DNA from: SHWB01 sp050246875
Lineage (GTDB): Bacteria; Pseudomonadota; Alphaproteobacteria; UBA6615
DNA: 64,000 nucleotides
Assembly (NCBI GenBank): GCA_050246875.1
Contig: JBFWVF010000009.1
Location: 1 to 64,000 of the forward strand
Reading direction: 5' to 3'
In this document: positions 33,562 through 41,577 of the stretch, piece after piece
How the letters are laid out: each line of letters opens with the position of its first letter
Numbering within the stretch: the first letter of the stretch is position 1
Notes under the pieces: model-generated
What the model was told of the DNA's origin: nothing
The model's input: only the letters and a program-made list of their open reading frames with translations
Database searches by the model: none
Program-made: the position numbers and the translations under genes

Positions 33562-33969
33562 ATGCCCGACACGACATCCCCGGTTCCGCTGATCAACGAC
33601 GCGGCAACCCGTTCGCAGTACCTCGATCCGTCGACGATGGCCTGGGAGAAGACCAAGTTTCCCGGCATCACCATGAAGATGCTCTACAACGATCCGGCCA
33701 CGGGCTTCTCGACCTGGCTGTTCAAGCTGGAGCCTGGCGCGCGGGTGCCGCCGCACGAGCACACTGGCGTCGAGCAGACCTGGGTGATCGAGGGGCGGTT
33801 CTGCGATCACGAGGGCGAGGCGCTGGCCGGCGGCTACATCTCGCGGCCGAAGGGCAGCAAGCATTCGGCCTACGCGCCCGAGGGCGCGGTGATCCTGTCG
33901 TTCTTCACCGGGCCCAACAAGTTCTACGAGGGCCACGAGTGGTACACCGAGACCCTGAAAAAGGATTGA
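33562..33969 (+). CDS. Cupin-domain protein
   Basis: A 135-residue single cupin. The metal-binding motif is seen in PHEHTGVEQTWVIEG with two His and a Glu, and the second motif in SRPKGSKHSAYAPEG gives the third His. It resembles ChrR-type/2,4'-dihydroxyacetophenone-like cupins (anti-sigma sensor domain or dioxygenase), but no sigma factor is adjacent. Function open. AGGGAGGAAG precedes the ATG. It diverges from aroQ. Confidence 0.85.
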   Translation: MPDTTSPVPLINDAATRSQYLDPSTMAWEKTKFPGITMKMLYNDPATGFSTWLFKLEPGARVPPHEHTGVEQTWVIEGRFCDHEGEALAGGYISRPKGSKHSAYAPEGAVILSFFTGPNKFYEGHEWYTETLKKD

Positions 33970-34049
33970 AGCGCGCCGGCCGGCCATTTCCGTCCGCCCG
34001 CGGGCCGGCGGAGAAGAGCTAGGCAGAGCGCGGGATTTCGCCAGTTCGG

Positions 34050-34140
34050 CCCCCCGTGTAAAAAAAATTACGCGGGGGGGACCATTGGCCTTTTCTTCCC
34101 CCCGGAAATCTGTATAACCGCGCGCTCTTGCCCGGGTCCG
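34050..34140 (+). ncRNA. Candidate speF-type leader RNA
   Basis: Directly upstream of the ornithine decarboxylase gene. A 12-base-pair hairpin, CCCCCCGTGTAA with TTACGCGGGGGG around an A-rich loop (34050-34079), is followed by GACCATTGGCC, a T/C-rich tract and TGTATAACCG. A conserved RNA motif named speF is known before ornithine decarboxylase genes in alphaproteobacteria; position and overall shape fit. The match is from memory. TATAAC at 34113-34118 could instead be a -10 element, with the hairpin upstream of transcription. Confidence 0.5.
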
Positions 34141-34150
34141 GGGGTTGCCG

Positions 34151-35284
34151 ATGACTCCGAAAGTCGCCGACTTCCTGCGCCGAGAGGCGCTGCCAACACC
34201 GTGTCTGGTCGTCGATCTCGACGTGATCGAGGCCAACTACAAACGCCTCGCGCGGCTGATGCCGAGCGCGACGATCTATTACGCCGTGAAGGCGAACCCG
34301 GCGCGCCCGGTGCTCGACCGGCTGGTCGGGCTCGGCTCGTGCTTCGACGTGGCCAGCCTCGCCGAGATCGAGGCCTGCGTCGCGGCCGGCGCCGACGCGC
34401 GCCTCATGTCGTACGGCAGCACGGTGAAGAAGGTGTCCGACATCGTCCGCGCCCGCGCGCTCGGCGTCGACCTCTACGCCTTCGATTCCGAGGCCGAACT
34501 CGACAAGCTCGTCTCGCACGCCCCAGGCGCGCGCGTCTTCTGCCGCATCGCCGTAGGCAACCACGGCGCGCGCTGGCCGCTGTCGGAGAAGTTCGGCTGC
34601 TCGGTGGCGATGGCCGGCGACCTGCTGGTCGAGGCGCGTCGCCGCGGGCTCGACCCGGTCGGCCTGTCCTTCCATGTCGGCAGCCAGCAGGTCGATCCGG
34701 TGACCTGGGACGTGGCCATCGCCCGCTCGGCGATGCTGTTCACCGACCTCGCCGACCGCGGCATCGAGCTGAAGATGCTCAACCTCGGCGGCGGCTTCCC
34801 GGTGCGCTACCGCGAGCCGGTGCCGTCGCTCGACGCCGTGGCGCGCGAGATCCGCGCCGCCCTCAACCGCCACTTCGGCAACCGCATCCCCGAGCTGATG
34901 ATCGAGCCCGGCCGCGCCATCGCCGGCACGGCCGGCGTCATCCGCTCCGAGGTGGTGCTGGTGGCGCGCAAGGACTACGGCCGGCCGGAGCGCTGGATCT
35001 ACCTCGACGCCGGCAAGTTCGGCGGTCTCGCGGAGGCCAGCGGCGACGCCATCGACTACCCGTTCCGCACCCGCCACGACGGCGGGCCGAGCGGGCCGGT
35101 GGTCATCGTCGGCCCGACCTGCGACGGCGCCGACGTGCTCTACGACGCCAACGCCGGCTACGAACTGCCGCTGGCGCTGGCGCCGGGCGACACCGTCGAC
35201 ATCATCGGCGCCGGCGCCTACACGACGACCTACGCGTCGATCGGCTTCAACGGCTTCGGGCCGCTGAAGGAATACTACATCTGA
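34151..35284 (+). CDS. Ornithine/lysine decarboxylase, type III PLP fold
   Basis: Makes putrescine (or cadaverine) by decarboxylation. A 377-residue alanine-racemase-fold decarboxylase: PLP Lys47 in YYAVKANPARPVL, phosphate site LNLGGGFPVRY, EPGRAIAGTAGV, and the catalytic Cys in GPTCDGADVLYD. The end IGFNGFGPLKEYYI is typical of the alphaproteobacterial ornithine decarboxylase. ATG 34151 is preferred to TTG 34145. The upstream hairpin and conserved-looking leader suggest RNA-level control. Confidence 0.95.
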   Translation: MTPKVADFLRREALPTPCLVVDLDVIEANYKRLARLMPSATIYYAVKANPARPVLDRLVGLGSCFDVASLAEIEACVAAGADARLMSYGSTVKKVSDIVRARALGVDLYAFDSEAELDKLVSHAPGARVFCRIAVGNHGARWPLSEKFGCSVAMAGDLLVEARRRGLDPVGLSFHVGSQQVDPVTWDVAIARSAMLFTDLADRGIELKMLNLGGGFPVRYREPVPSLDAVAREIRAALNRHFGNRIPELMIEPGRAIAGTAGVIRSEVVLVARKDYGRPERWIYLDAGKFGGLAEASGDAIDYPFRTRHDGGPSGPVVIVGPTCDGADVLYDANAGYELPLALAPGDTVDIIGAGAYTTTYASIGFNGFGPLKEYYI

Positions 35285-35298
35285 TACGGCAGACGCCG

Positions 35299-36918
35299 TT
35301 ACCTCGCCGGCAAATCCATCTCGAAGGCGAGGCGGTCGAAGTCGCTGATTAGCACCTCGGCACGGATGCGCCACGGACCGGGCATGGCAAGCGCCTGCCC
35401 GGTCAATCTCGCCGCGCCGCCGCTGCCGATCGGCACGGTCTGCGTCAGGGGCGCAATTCCGGCGCCCGGGCTGCTCAACCGGATCGTCGCCTCGGCGGCG
35501 CGGAGCGGCGAACCGTCCGCGCCGAAGAAGCGGAATTCGAGCACATCGCCGCCGTTGTCGTCGGTGCCCAGCGTTGCGGTTGCGTGAAAGCCGCGCAACG
35601 ACGCCGTGGCGATTCGAGGCGCGTCGTGGACGACGTGCGTGACACTCATGTTGCCGGCGACATGCGCGCGAGGCGGAACGCTCTGCGAGAGCGCCGCCGT
35701 AACGGCGAGAACCAGAAGCCCAAGGGTTAGCTCTCCGCCGATGGTGAGGCGCAGGTGTCGCGCCGCGCCGCCGCTTTCCATGTGGAGACGGGGCATAAGG
35801 CGATAGCGGTTGATGGCGGCCAGCACGACCATCGCGGCGACGATCGAGACCTTGGCCAGCAGCAGCATGCCGTAACTTCCCGACAGGACGGGACGGGTCC
35901 ATCCGAAGTGGATCGCGGCGAGAACCGCGCCGGCGACGACCAGAACCGGCACGGCGACGACGGCAAGGCGCGAGAAGCGCTCGACGAGCCCGGCCCGTTC
36001 GCCTTCGTTCCGGCCCATTTCCGACAGCAGCGGCAGCAGTGAGCCAAGCCAGAAGGCGGCGAGGCCGACATGAGCCAGCAACGCCGGGGCCACCGCCCAG
36101 CGCGGCTGCGCCGAGGCGGTGTGACCGGACAGGAGGAAGCTGGCCATCATGCAGCCCGCGCCCGCCGTCGCGATGGCCCGGCCGGGCCAGCCGGCTGGCG
36201 GATAGAGGCCCGCGATCACGAGCGCCACCCCGGCCAGGGCGAGCATTCCCGCCGATCCGCGCGTGCTGGAGGCGCCGAGATGCCAGGTCGCGGGATCGAA
36301 AAACGCGGACGCCGGGACATCCGCGAGCAACGCGCCCTGCAGACCGATGCCCAGCGCGAGTGTGACACTGGCGACGCCGGCCATCGTTGCGAGGCCCGGT
36401 CGGAAGTGCCGCCATGCTGCCTCGTTCTGGCGCCGGACAACGGCGAGGAAGCCGATGCCCCCGGCCAGCAAGAGCAATGCCGCCGTCATGATGGCCCTGT
36501 TGGCGACGACGAGCACGGCCCAGCCGCTGCCGCGGTCGGTGGCGGGAGACGCCAGATGTGCCGAAGGCTGGCCAACCGCGAACGCGAATGTGCCGGATAC
36601 GGGATGCGCGTCGGCCGACACGACGCGCCAGGACACGAACCAGGTTCCGGGCGCGAGCGAGCCGCCCGGACGTATCGCGACCGTCGTATCCGTGGCTTCG
36701 CTCCCGGCGCCGGCCTCGGTTCCAGCGGCCGAGATCAGGCGCACGGAAACCGGCGTTACCGGCTCGTTGAAACGCAGCGTGATGGTCTCCGGCGCGTTGT
36801 CCAGTACCGTACCGGCGGACGGGGTGGTTTCCAGCAAGACCGCATGGGCATGCGCGCCCCCACCCGCCAGGGCGAGAGCGAGGGCGAGCACGATCAGCGT
36901 GGCGGGCTTTCGCGGCAT
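35299..36918 (-). CDS. CopC-CopD fusion metal-transport protein
   Basis: 539 residues. A signal peptide ends AHA, leaving His25 as the mature N-terminus of a CopC domain (HAVLLETTPSAG, about 25-120) that binds Cu(II) in known members. Next comes a CopD domain with about eight membrane helices (135-430), including TASAQPRWAVAPALLAHV and LAAFWLGSLLPLLSEMG. A periplasmic beta domain (about 440-539) resembles YtkA/FixH. Last gene of the operon hupE-136aa-ycnI-copCD, 43 bases after ycnI. The operon leader is a cobalamin riboswitch, so the metal may be cobalt rather than copper (inference). Confidence 0.92.
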   Translation of the reverse strand: MPRKPATLIVLALALALAGGGAHAHAVLLETTPSAGTVLDNAPETITLRFNEPVTPVSVRLISAAGTEAGAGSEATDTTVAIRPGGSLAPGTWFVSWRVVSADAHPVSGTFAFAVGQPSAHLASPATDRGSGWAVLVVANRAIMTAALLLLAGGIGFLAVVRRQNEAAWRHFRPGLATMAGVASVTLALGIGLQGALLADVPASAFFDPATWHLGASSTRGSAGMLALAGVALVIAGLYPPAGWPGRAIATAGAGCMMASFLLSGHTASAQPRWAVAPALLAHVGLAAFWLGSLLPLLSEMGRNEGERAGLVERFSRLAVVAVPVLVVAGAVLAAIHFGWTRPVLSGSYGMLLLAKVSIVAAMVVLAAINRYRLMPRLHMESGGAARHLRLTIGGELTLGLLVLAVTAALSQSVPPRAHVAGNMSVTHVVHDAPRIATASLRGFHATATLGTDDNGGDVLEFRFFGADGSPLRAAEATIRLSSPGAGIAPLTQTVPIGSGGAARLTGQALAMPGPWRIRAEVLISDFDRLAFEMDLPAR

Positions 36919-36961
36919 CCGGGGAAATGGCGGGCGAGCAGGACCCGCCCGCCATCCTTCT

Positions 36962-37483
36962 CTACTTCGGCAACAGGCGCAGCAACGGCGCCGGCTCCTT
37001 GTAATCCGCCGCCGACTTGCCGCCCTCCGGCACCTCGATCCAGCGGTGTGTACCGACTTCGCATTCCTGCACGGTGGGGAAGGCAATGGTCTCGCCGGGT
37101 CGGTTGGGCAGTTTCAGCCGGACGGCGAACTCGTCGTAGTGTTCGTCGAGAAGCCGGCCGCCGGACCAGGCGACCTCCACCACGGCTTCGGTGACAAGGT
37201 TGCCGTGCCCGTCGCGGATGGGCGTCGCGAGCTTCTCCTTGACGATGGCGATTTCCCAGCCCGTCTTCGGTTGCGGCCGTACGGCCGTCGCACCGTCCGG
37301 CAGGCGGACGCGCAGTTTCACGGTAGGCGATCCGTCGCAACCGTGCCCGACGCGCAGGACGGCCTTGTAGTACGTGTCGGCCTTGGCTTCGGGGGCTTCG
37401 AGGGTGACGTGGGCGTTTGCCGCGGATGCGGCGATAGCGGCGGCTATCGGCAGGATAGCCACGACCTTACGCATGGCGCGCAT
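36962..37483 (-). CDS. YcnI-family (DUF1775) periplasmic metal-binding protein
   Basis: 173 residues. Signal peptide ends ANA, leaving His25 (HVTLEAPEAKADTYYKAVLR) as the first mature residue. In characterised YcnI relatives an N-terminal His plus a Trp bind Cu(II). The DUF1775 pattern continues with VGHGCDGSPTVKLRVRLPDG and a Trp in KTGWEIAIVK. ATG 37483 is chosen because GGAG lies 7 bases before it. No C-terminal membrane anchor is seen. It sits between the 136-residue protein and copCD. Confidence 0.93.
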   Translation of the reverse strand: MRAMRKVVAILPIAAAIAASAANAHVTLEAPEAKADTYYKAVLRVGHGCDGSPTVKLRVRLPDGATAVRPQPKTGWEIAIVKEKLATPIRDGHGNLVTEAVVEVAWSGGRLLDEHYDEFAVRLKLPNRPGETIAFPTVQECEVGTHRWIEVPEGGKSAADYKEPAPLLRLLPK

Positions 37484-37545
37484 TGCAGGCTCCATGGAGC
37501 GAAGATGAAGGGAAGGACAGGTGCCGCGCCGTGCGCGGCCGGCGA

Positions 37546-37956
37546 TCAGGCGTCCGCGGGCGGCGCGCGCGTCTGATCGTTTGGGCGGGCCTGGCAGGGG
37601 GGCAGGAGGGCATCGGCCGCGCAGGGTGGATACGCGTCGCTTGCCGGGCGCGGCCACGACACTTCGGCGACGGCGCCGCAGCCCGCCATGGGGACGATCT
37701 TTCCGATAAGGCTCGCCGGGCAGGACGAGGAGCGTTCTTCGCCATCCTCGGGCGCGTCGCGCGCCGCATCGGTGGCGACCGCGATGATGCCGGCCGGCGT
37801 GCAGATGAAGAGTGTGCCGGCGGCCGATGCCGCACGTTGTTGCGCGAACGGCAGCGCCAGAAGCAGCCCGATGGAAAGAATGGCCAGCGCGGCGACGGCG
37901 CGCCGCAGCGCGGAGGCTGTCGCGGGTTTCGACCTGTGCCGCGCTGGCCGGGTCAT
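37546..37956 (-). CDS. Small exported Cys-containing protein, DUF2946-like
   Basis: 136 residues with an Arg-rich start and one hydrophobic segment (about 17-47) that can act as signal or anchor. The rest has four or more cysteines (LFICTPAG, SSSCPASL, AGCGAVAE, YPPCAAD, LPPCQAR) that could bind metal. The FICTPAG start of the mature part resembles DUF2946-type proteins that accompany copper genes in proteobacteria. Placed 13 bases after hupE and 62 before ycnI, so it is part of the same operon. Confidence 0.65.
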   Translation of the reverse strand: MTRPARHRSKPATASALRRAVAALAILSIGLLLALPFAQQRAASAAGTLFICTPAGIIAVATDAARDAPEDGEERSSSCPASLIGKIVPMAGCGAVAEVSWPRPASDAYPPCAADALLPPCQARPNDQTRAPPADA

Positions 37957-37969
37957 CTCGGCGAAATCC

Positions 37970-38614
37970 TCAGGCGCCGATCGCCGTCATGGTGAAGACG
38001 ATGCCGACGAGGATGATGACAGCCGCCGGGGCGTACCGAAATGCGGCGAGTTGTCCGGCCGGCTTTGCCGCCAGCCACGCCGAAGCGTAGTGTGCCGCGA
38101 GGGCGATCGCATACTGGATGGCGGCGAAGCCGATGAAGTACGCGATCAGCGGCGTCGGCTCCGCACCGACGATCGACTCTCCGTAGGCGTAACCGTGAAA
38201 GACGCCGGCGAGAGCGAACAGTGCCGCGATTCCGGCGATCGGCCATTCGTGCCGGAACGCCAAGGCGCCGCCGAGCACCACGACCGACAGTGCGACCCAG
38301 ACCTCACCGAGCGGAATGTCCAGTTCGGCGACATGGAGGGCGGCGCCGAGCAGACTCGCGGCGACGAAGGCCAGCGGCAGCAGGGCTCCGCGCGCAAAGG
38401 CGGCCGACAGCAGCCCGACCGCGACGATGCCGGCCAGGTGGTCGATACCGATGATCGGATGGCCGAGCCCCGAGAGCAGGCCCTGGACGAGCGTTTCGGG
38501 CGTTTCGCCGTCCATCGCGTGGTGGGCATGGGCAGTGACTGCCGAGATGAGGAAAGCAGGCGGGACGAGGGCCGCCGCGCCAAGGCGGCTGGCGAGGGTC
38601 GATGGTCCTGACAT
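37970..38614 (-). CDS. hupE: HupE/UreJ-family metal permease, probably cobalt
   Basis: 214 residues with about seven hydrophobic helices. The first, ending TAHA, precedes a His-rich HHAMDGE, and the family motif LGHPIIGIDHLAGIVAVGLL follows, with a later VFHGYAYGE. HupE/UreJ proteins import nickel or cobalt. It is the first gene after a cobalamin riboswitch, the classical sign of a cobalt transporter repressed when B12 is plentiful. ATG 38614 follows GGAG at 10 bases. The genes downstream are closely spaced on the same strand. Confidence 0.93.
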   Translation of the reverse strand: MSGPSTLASRLGAAALVPPAFLISAVTAHAHHAMDGETPETLVQGLLSGLGHPIIGIDHLAGIVAVGLLSAAFARGALLPLAFVAASLLGAALHVAELDIPLGEVWVALSVVVLGGALAFRHEWPIAGIAALFALAGVFHGYAYGESIVGAEPTPLIAYFIGFAAIQYAIALAAHYASAWLAAKPAGQLAAFRYAPAAVIILVGIVFTMTAIGA

Positions 38615-38725
38615 GACTTGGGTCTCCGCAACGCAGAATCGCGTCACCGCGGGAAGCACGCCTGCCGTGCAAGGCACGACAGTCGCAGCCATCCGGCAAT
38701 CCCCGACCGGCGGCCCCACGTTGAC

Positions 38726-38902
38726 CAGTGCGACGGCAGGTCTCCTGGCTCACGGATCGTCACCTGACACGGCCTTCCCGGTTGCCCAGTGGCTTGTCGT
38801 GCCCGGCTGGCCGTTCACAGTTGCGGGGGCAGCCGTGGCTGGGAGGCGTGCCTCCTTCCACGTTCCCTTTTGATCCCGTGTCGGGAACCGTCTCGGACAC
38901 TG
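38726..38902 (-). ncRNA. Cobalamin riboswitch
   Basis: On the minus strand the leader holds, in order: GGTTCCC and AAAAGGGAACG (38888-38861), CTGCCCCCGCAACTGT (38832-38817), GCCACTGGG (38793-38785), CCGGGAAGGC (38781-38772), and the B12 box AGCCAGGAGACCTGCC (38750-38735). P1 closes with CAGTG...GACGG (from 38902) against CCGTCGCACTG (to 38726). All hallmark pieces of the adenosylcobalamin riboswitch are present. The expression platform probably lies in 38620-38725, where GTCGTGC CTT GCACGGC can form. The target is hupE and the genes after it. Confidence 0.96.
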
Positions 38903-39017
38903 AAGCAAGTGTGGTCGAGACCGGTCAAGGGCGTACCGCCGCCCCGAACGCCGGGGCCGGACGGCCTCGGGTCGATCTCCGGTCCATTCAAGCGCGAGGC
39001 GACGGGCGGGATGCGCT

Positions 39018-39671
39018 TCAGATGGGACCGACGCGTTCCCGCAAGCGGTGGACGACGCTCTCGAACATCGCTGTCGTCAGGCGGCCGGTGTTGGTGTTGT
39101 AGCGCGAGCAGTGGTAGCTGTCGGCGAGCAGCAGGTCGCCCTTGAGGTCATGCAGCGCGCCGTGAGCGAACGGGTGCGCGGCGGCGCGCTCGCCGGTGGC
39201 GCGCAGCACCGCGTTGTGGGCGATGAGGCCGAGCGCGAGGATGGCGCGCAGCCGCGGCATGGCGGCGATCTCGGCGGCGAGGAACGGGCGGCAGGCGGAA
39301 ATCTCGGCGCCGACCGGCTTGTTCTCCGGTGGCACGCAGCGCACGGCGTTGGCGATACGGCAGTCGACCAGCGCGAGGCCGTCGTCCGGCCGCGCGGCGT
39401 AGGAGCCGCGGGCGAAGCCGTACTTCAGCAGCGTGGCGTAGAGCAGGTCGCCGGCCCAGTCGCCGGTGAAGGGCCGGCCGGTGCGGTTGGCGCCGCGCAG
39501 GCCGGGGGCGAGGCCGACGACCAGCAGGCGCGCGCCAAGGTCGCCGAAGGACGGCACGGGCGCGTTGTGGAAATCGGGAAACGCCGCCCGGTTTGCTGTG
39601 CGGAAGTCGACGAGGCGCGGGCAGAGCGGACAGTCGCGTCCGGGCGGCGCCGGCTCGGGCAACGACGGCAC
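39018..39671 (-). CDS. Uracil-DNA glycosylase, family 5 (UdgB type)
   Basis: Removes uracil (and often hypoxanthine) from DNA. 217 residues. Motif 1 reads GLAPGLRGANRTGRPFTGD, which has no polar base-activating residue at the usual position, as in family 5. The second motif is SYHCSRYNTNTGRLT. Cys14, Cys17 and two later cysteines (AVRCVPP, SACRPF) should hold a 4Fe-4S cluster. It follows the NYN-domain gene by 26 bases on the same strand. Confidence 0.95.
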   Translation of the reverse strand: MPSLPEPAPPGRDCPLCPRLVDFRTANRAAFPDFHNAPVPSFGDLGARLLVVGLAPGLRGANRTGRPFTGDWAGDLLYATLLKYGFARGSYAARPDDGLALVDCRIANAVRCVPPENKPVGAEISACRPFLAAEIAAMPRLRAILALGLIAHNAVLRATGERAAAHPFAHGALHDLKGDLLLADSYHCSRYNTNTGRLTTAMFESVVHRLRERVGPI

Positions 39672-39697
39672 GGCGGGCCGGCCGGCGCCGGACGGGG

Positions 39698-40420
39698 TCA
39701 GGTCCGCCGGCCGCGCGCCGGACGGGCAGGGGCCGGCTCGGGCGCGGCCGCCTCCTCTTCCTCTTCCTCGTCCTCGTCGTCCTCGAAATCCTCGGCGTCG
39801 TCCTCGTCGTCCTCGTAATACTCGTCGTCGTCCTCGTCGTCGTAGCCGTCGGCGGCCGGACGGGTTGAGACGGGCGGACGGGCAGGGCGGTCGCCGCGCG
39901 CGCGCTCGATCTGCTCGCGCAGCTCGGTCAGGTCGATGAAGTTGTCGGCCTGCCGGCGCACCTCGTCGGCGGCGAGCGGCGGCTGCGAGCGGATGGTCGA
40001 GACGACGCTGACGCGGCAGCCCTGGCGCTGAACCGCTTCGATGAGCCGGCGGTAGCCGCCGTCGCCGGAGAACAGGACGGCGTGGTCGAGGCGCGGCGCC
40101 AGTTCCAGCATGTCGACCGCGAGATCGACGTCGATCGAGGCGCGGATGCGGCGGCGCCCGGTCGAATCCGTGTAGTCGCGCGCCGGCTTCGTAACCAGGG
40201 AGTACCCGTTGTAGTCGAGCCAGTCGACCAGCGGGCGGATCGGCGAATACTCCTGATCCTCGATGAGGACCGTGTAGTAGTAGGCGCGCACGAGATTGCC
40301 GCGCGAGCGGAACAGTTCGAGCAGCTTCTTGTAGTCGATGTCGAACTGCAGGGAACGCGCGGCCGAGTAGAGGTTGGCGCCGTCGATGAACAGGGCCAGC
40401 CGCTCGTTGGGATAGAACAT
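39698..40420 (-). CDS. NYN/LabA-type PIN-like protein with acidic tail
   Basis: 240 residues. The N-terminal 165 form a LabA/DUF88 NYN domain, a PIN-like RNase fold: LALFIDGANLYSAARSL (Asp14), ASIDVDLAVDMLELA, VLFSGDGGYRRLIEAVQ and VSVVSTIRSQPPLAADEVR. The last 60 residues are almost all Asp, Glu and Tyr, then a basic Arg-rich end. Such NYN proteins are thought to cut RNA; targets unknown. Upstream of and likely co-transcribed with the uracil-DNA glycosylase. The acidic tail may hold divalent metal or a partner protein. Confidence 0.9.
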   Translation of the reverse strand: MFYPNERLALFIDGANLYSAARSLQFDIDYKKLLELFRSRGNLVRAYYYTVLIEDQEYSPIRPLVDWLDYNGYSLVTKPARDYTDSTGRRRIRASIDVDLAVDMLELAPRLDHAVLFSGDGGYRRLIEAVQRQGCRVSVVSTIRSQPPLAADEVRRQADNFIDLTELREQIERARGDRPARPPVSTRPAADGYDDEDDDEYYEDDEDDAEDFEDDEDEEEEEEAAAPEPAPARPARGRRT

Positions 40421-40585
40421 GATATGCCTTTCCGTGAAATCCCGGCCGTCGTCCGCCGGGTGCCGGCTGGTAATGCAGCCTGCTCCAATGCGCCTGAACG
40501 CGTCCTTGCGACCGTCCGGCCGGCGCTCTAATTAGCCCGCGCCGCCAGGCTTGTCCATTGGACCCCCGGCGGGGGAAAGGCGACC

Positions 40586-41077
40586 ATGATCCTGCTGGGA
40601 CTCGGTGGCAATCTGCCCTTCGACGGGTACGCCACGCCGCGCGCGACGCTCGCGGCGGTCATCGCCGCGCTGCCGGCGCATGGCATCGCCGTCGCGGCGG
40701 TCTCGCCATGGTTCGCCAGCGCGCCGGTGCCGCCTTCGGACCAGCCCTGGTACGTCAACGCCGTCGCGCGCATCGAGACGGCGCTGTCGCCCGAGGCGGC
40801 GCTGGCGGCGCTGCAGGCAGTCGAGCGGGCGTTCGGCCGCGTGCGCGGGGCGCCGAACGCGGCGCGGACGGTGGACCTCGATCTGCTCGCCTGGGGCCGC
40901 CTGATCCGCACCGCCGGTCCGCCGCCGTTGCTGCCGCACCCGCGGATGACGGCGCGGGCCTTCGTCCTGGCGCCGCTGGCGGCGCTCGAACCCGGCTGGC
41001 GTCACCCGCAAAGCGGGCAGACGGCCGCCGCCCTGCTCGCGGCGCTGCCCCCCGGCCAGCCGCTCGAAGTGATCTGA
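40586..41077 (+). CDS. folK: HPPK, folate biosynthesis pyrophosphokinase
   Basis: Transfers pyrophosphate from ATP to 6-hydroxymethyl-dihydropterin. 163 residues: LLGLGGNLPFDG, FASAPVPPSDQPWYVNAVARI, RTVDLDLLAWG and LPHPRMTARAFVLAPLAAL, all expected including the DLDLL metal site. rpoZ follows 104 bases later. This folK-rpoZ-rsh-pdxJ-acpS-lepB-rnc-era order is classical for alphaproteobacteria. Confidence 0.97.
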   Translation: MILLGLGGNLPFDGYATPRATLAAVIAALPAHGIAVAAVSPWFASAPVPPSDQPWYVNAVARIETALSPEAALAALQAVERAFGRVRGAPNAARTVDLDLLAWGRLIRTAGPPPLLPHPRMTARAFVLAPLAALEPGWRHPQSGQTAAALLAALPPGQPLEVI

Positions 41078-41081
41078 AGGG

Positions 41082-41102
41082 CCATAAATCGATCCATAAA
41101 TC
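41082..41102. repeat. Direct repeat upstream of rpoZ
   Basis: CCATAAATC at 41082-41090 and 41094-41102, a 12-base period, placed right after the folK stop and 80 bases before rpoZ. It is AT-rich in a GC-rich region and lies where an activator or repressor would bind. Confidence 0.4.
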
Positions 41103-41126
41103 ACTGGCGCGACGGGGTTTCGGGCC

Positions 41127-41134
41127 TATATAAC
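41127..41134 (+). promoter_or_regulatory. Possible -10 element of rpoZ
   Basis: TATATAAC about 48 bases before the rpoZ ATG. No clear -35 element at 16-18 bases upstream, which together with the direct repeat hints at activator dependence. Confidence 0.4.
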
Positions 41135-41181
41135 CACCGGCTCCCGACCGTGGGGTTTCTTCCACCCGTCACGAGGCAGAC

Positions 41182-41577
41182 ATGGCACGCGTTACCGTCG
41201 AGGATTGCATCGTCAGGGTGCCCAACCGGTTCGAGCTGGTGATGCTCGCGGCCCAGCGCGCCCGTGCGGTCTCGGCGGGGGCACCGCTCACGGTCGACCG
41301 CGACAACGATAAGAACCCGGTCGTGGCGCTGCGCGAGATCGCCGACGCGACGGTCGATCTCGACGGTCTGGAGACGGCGCTGATCCAGGGCCTGCAGAAG
41401 CATGTCGAGGTCGACGAGCCGGAAGAGGAAGAGGTCCGCGACCTGATCGAGTCCGAGACGCAGCTCGCCGGCGTCGATTTCGGCGCCCCGGCGGCCGACG
41501 ATGACGAGGGCGAGGTCGCGGAGGACGACGCCGAGGACGACACCGGCGCGGCCGTTGAGGGCGACGAAGAGGCATAG
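41182..41577 (+). CDS. rpoZ: RNA polymerase omega subunit
   Basis: Helps assemble RNA polymerase and contributes to the ppGpp site. 131 residues: MARVTVEDCIVRVPNRFELV at the start, then NPVVALREIADATVDLDGLE. The C-terminal third is strongly acidic (residues 100-131), as in many alphaproteobacterial omegas. GAGG precedes the ATG. The ppGpp enzyme gene rsh follows directly, a conserved pairing. Confidence 0.97.
   Translation: MARVTVEDCIVRVPNRFELVMLAAQRARAVSAGAPLTVDRDNDKNPVVALREIADATVDLDGLETALIQGLQKHVEVDEPEEEEVRDLIESETQLAGVDFGAPAADDDEGEVAEDDAEDDTGAAVEGDEEA

Noticed and set aside
34019..36955. Open frame of 978 codons on the minus strand
   Set aside because: Shadow of ornithine decarboxylase and of copCD in another frame; both real genes have clear motifs.
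38728..39145. Small open frames over the hupE leader
   Set aside because: The region folds as a cobalamin riboswitch on the other strand, which explains the conservation; no ribosome site for the frames.
39720..39850. Possible simple-sequence or CRISPR-like repeat (TCGTCGTCC runs)
   Set aside because: It is the Asp/Glu codon-rich tail of the NYN protein read from the other strand; there are no spaced identical units.
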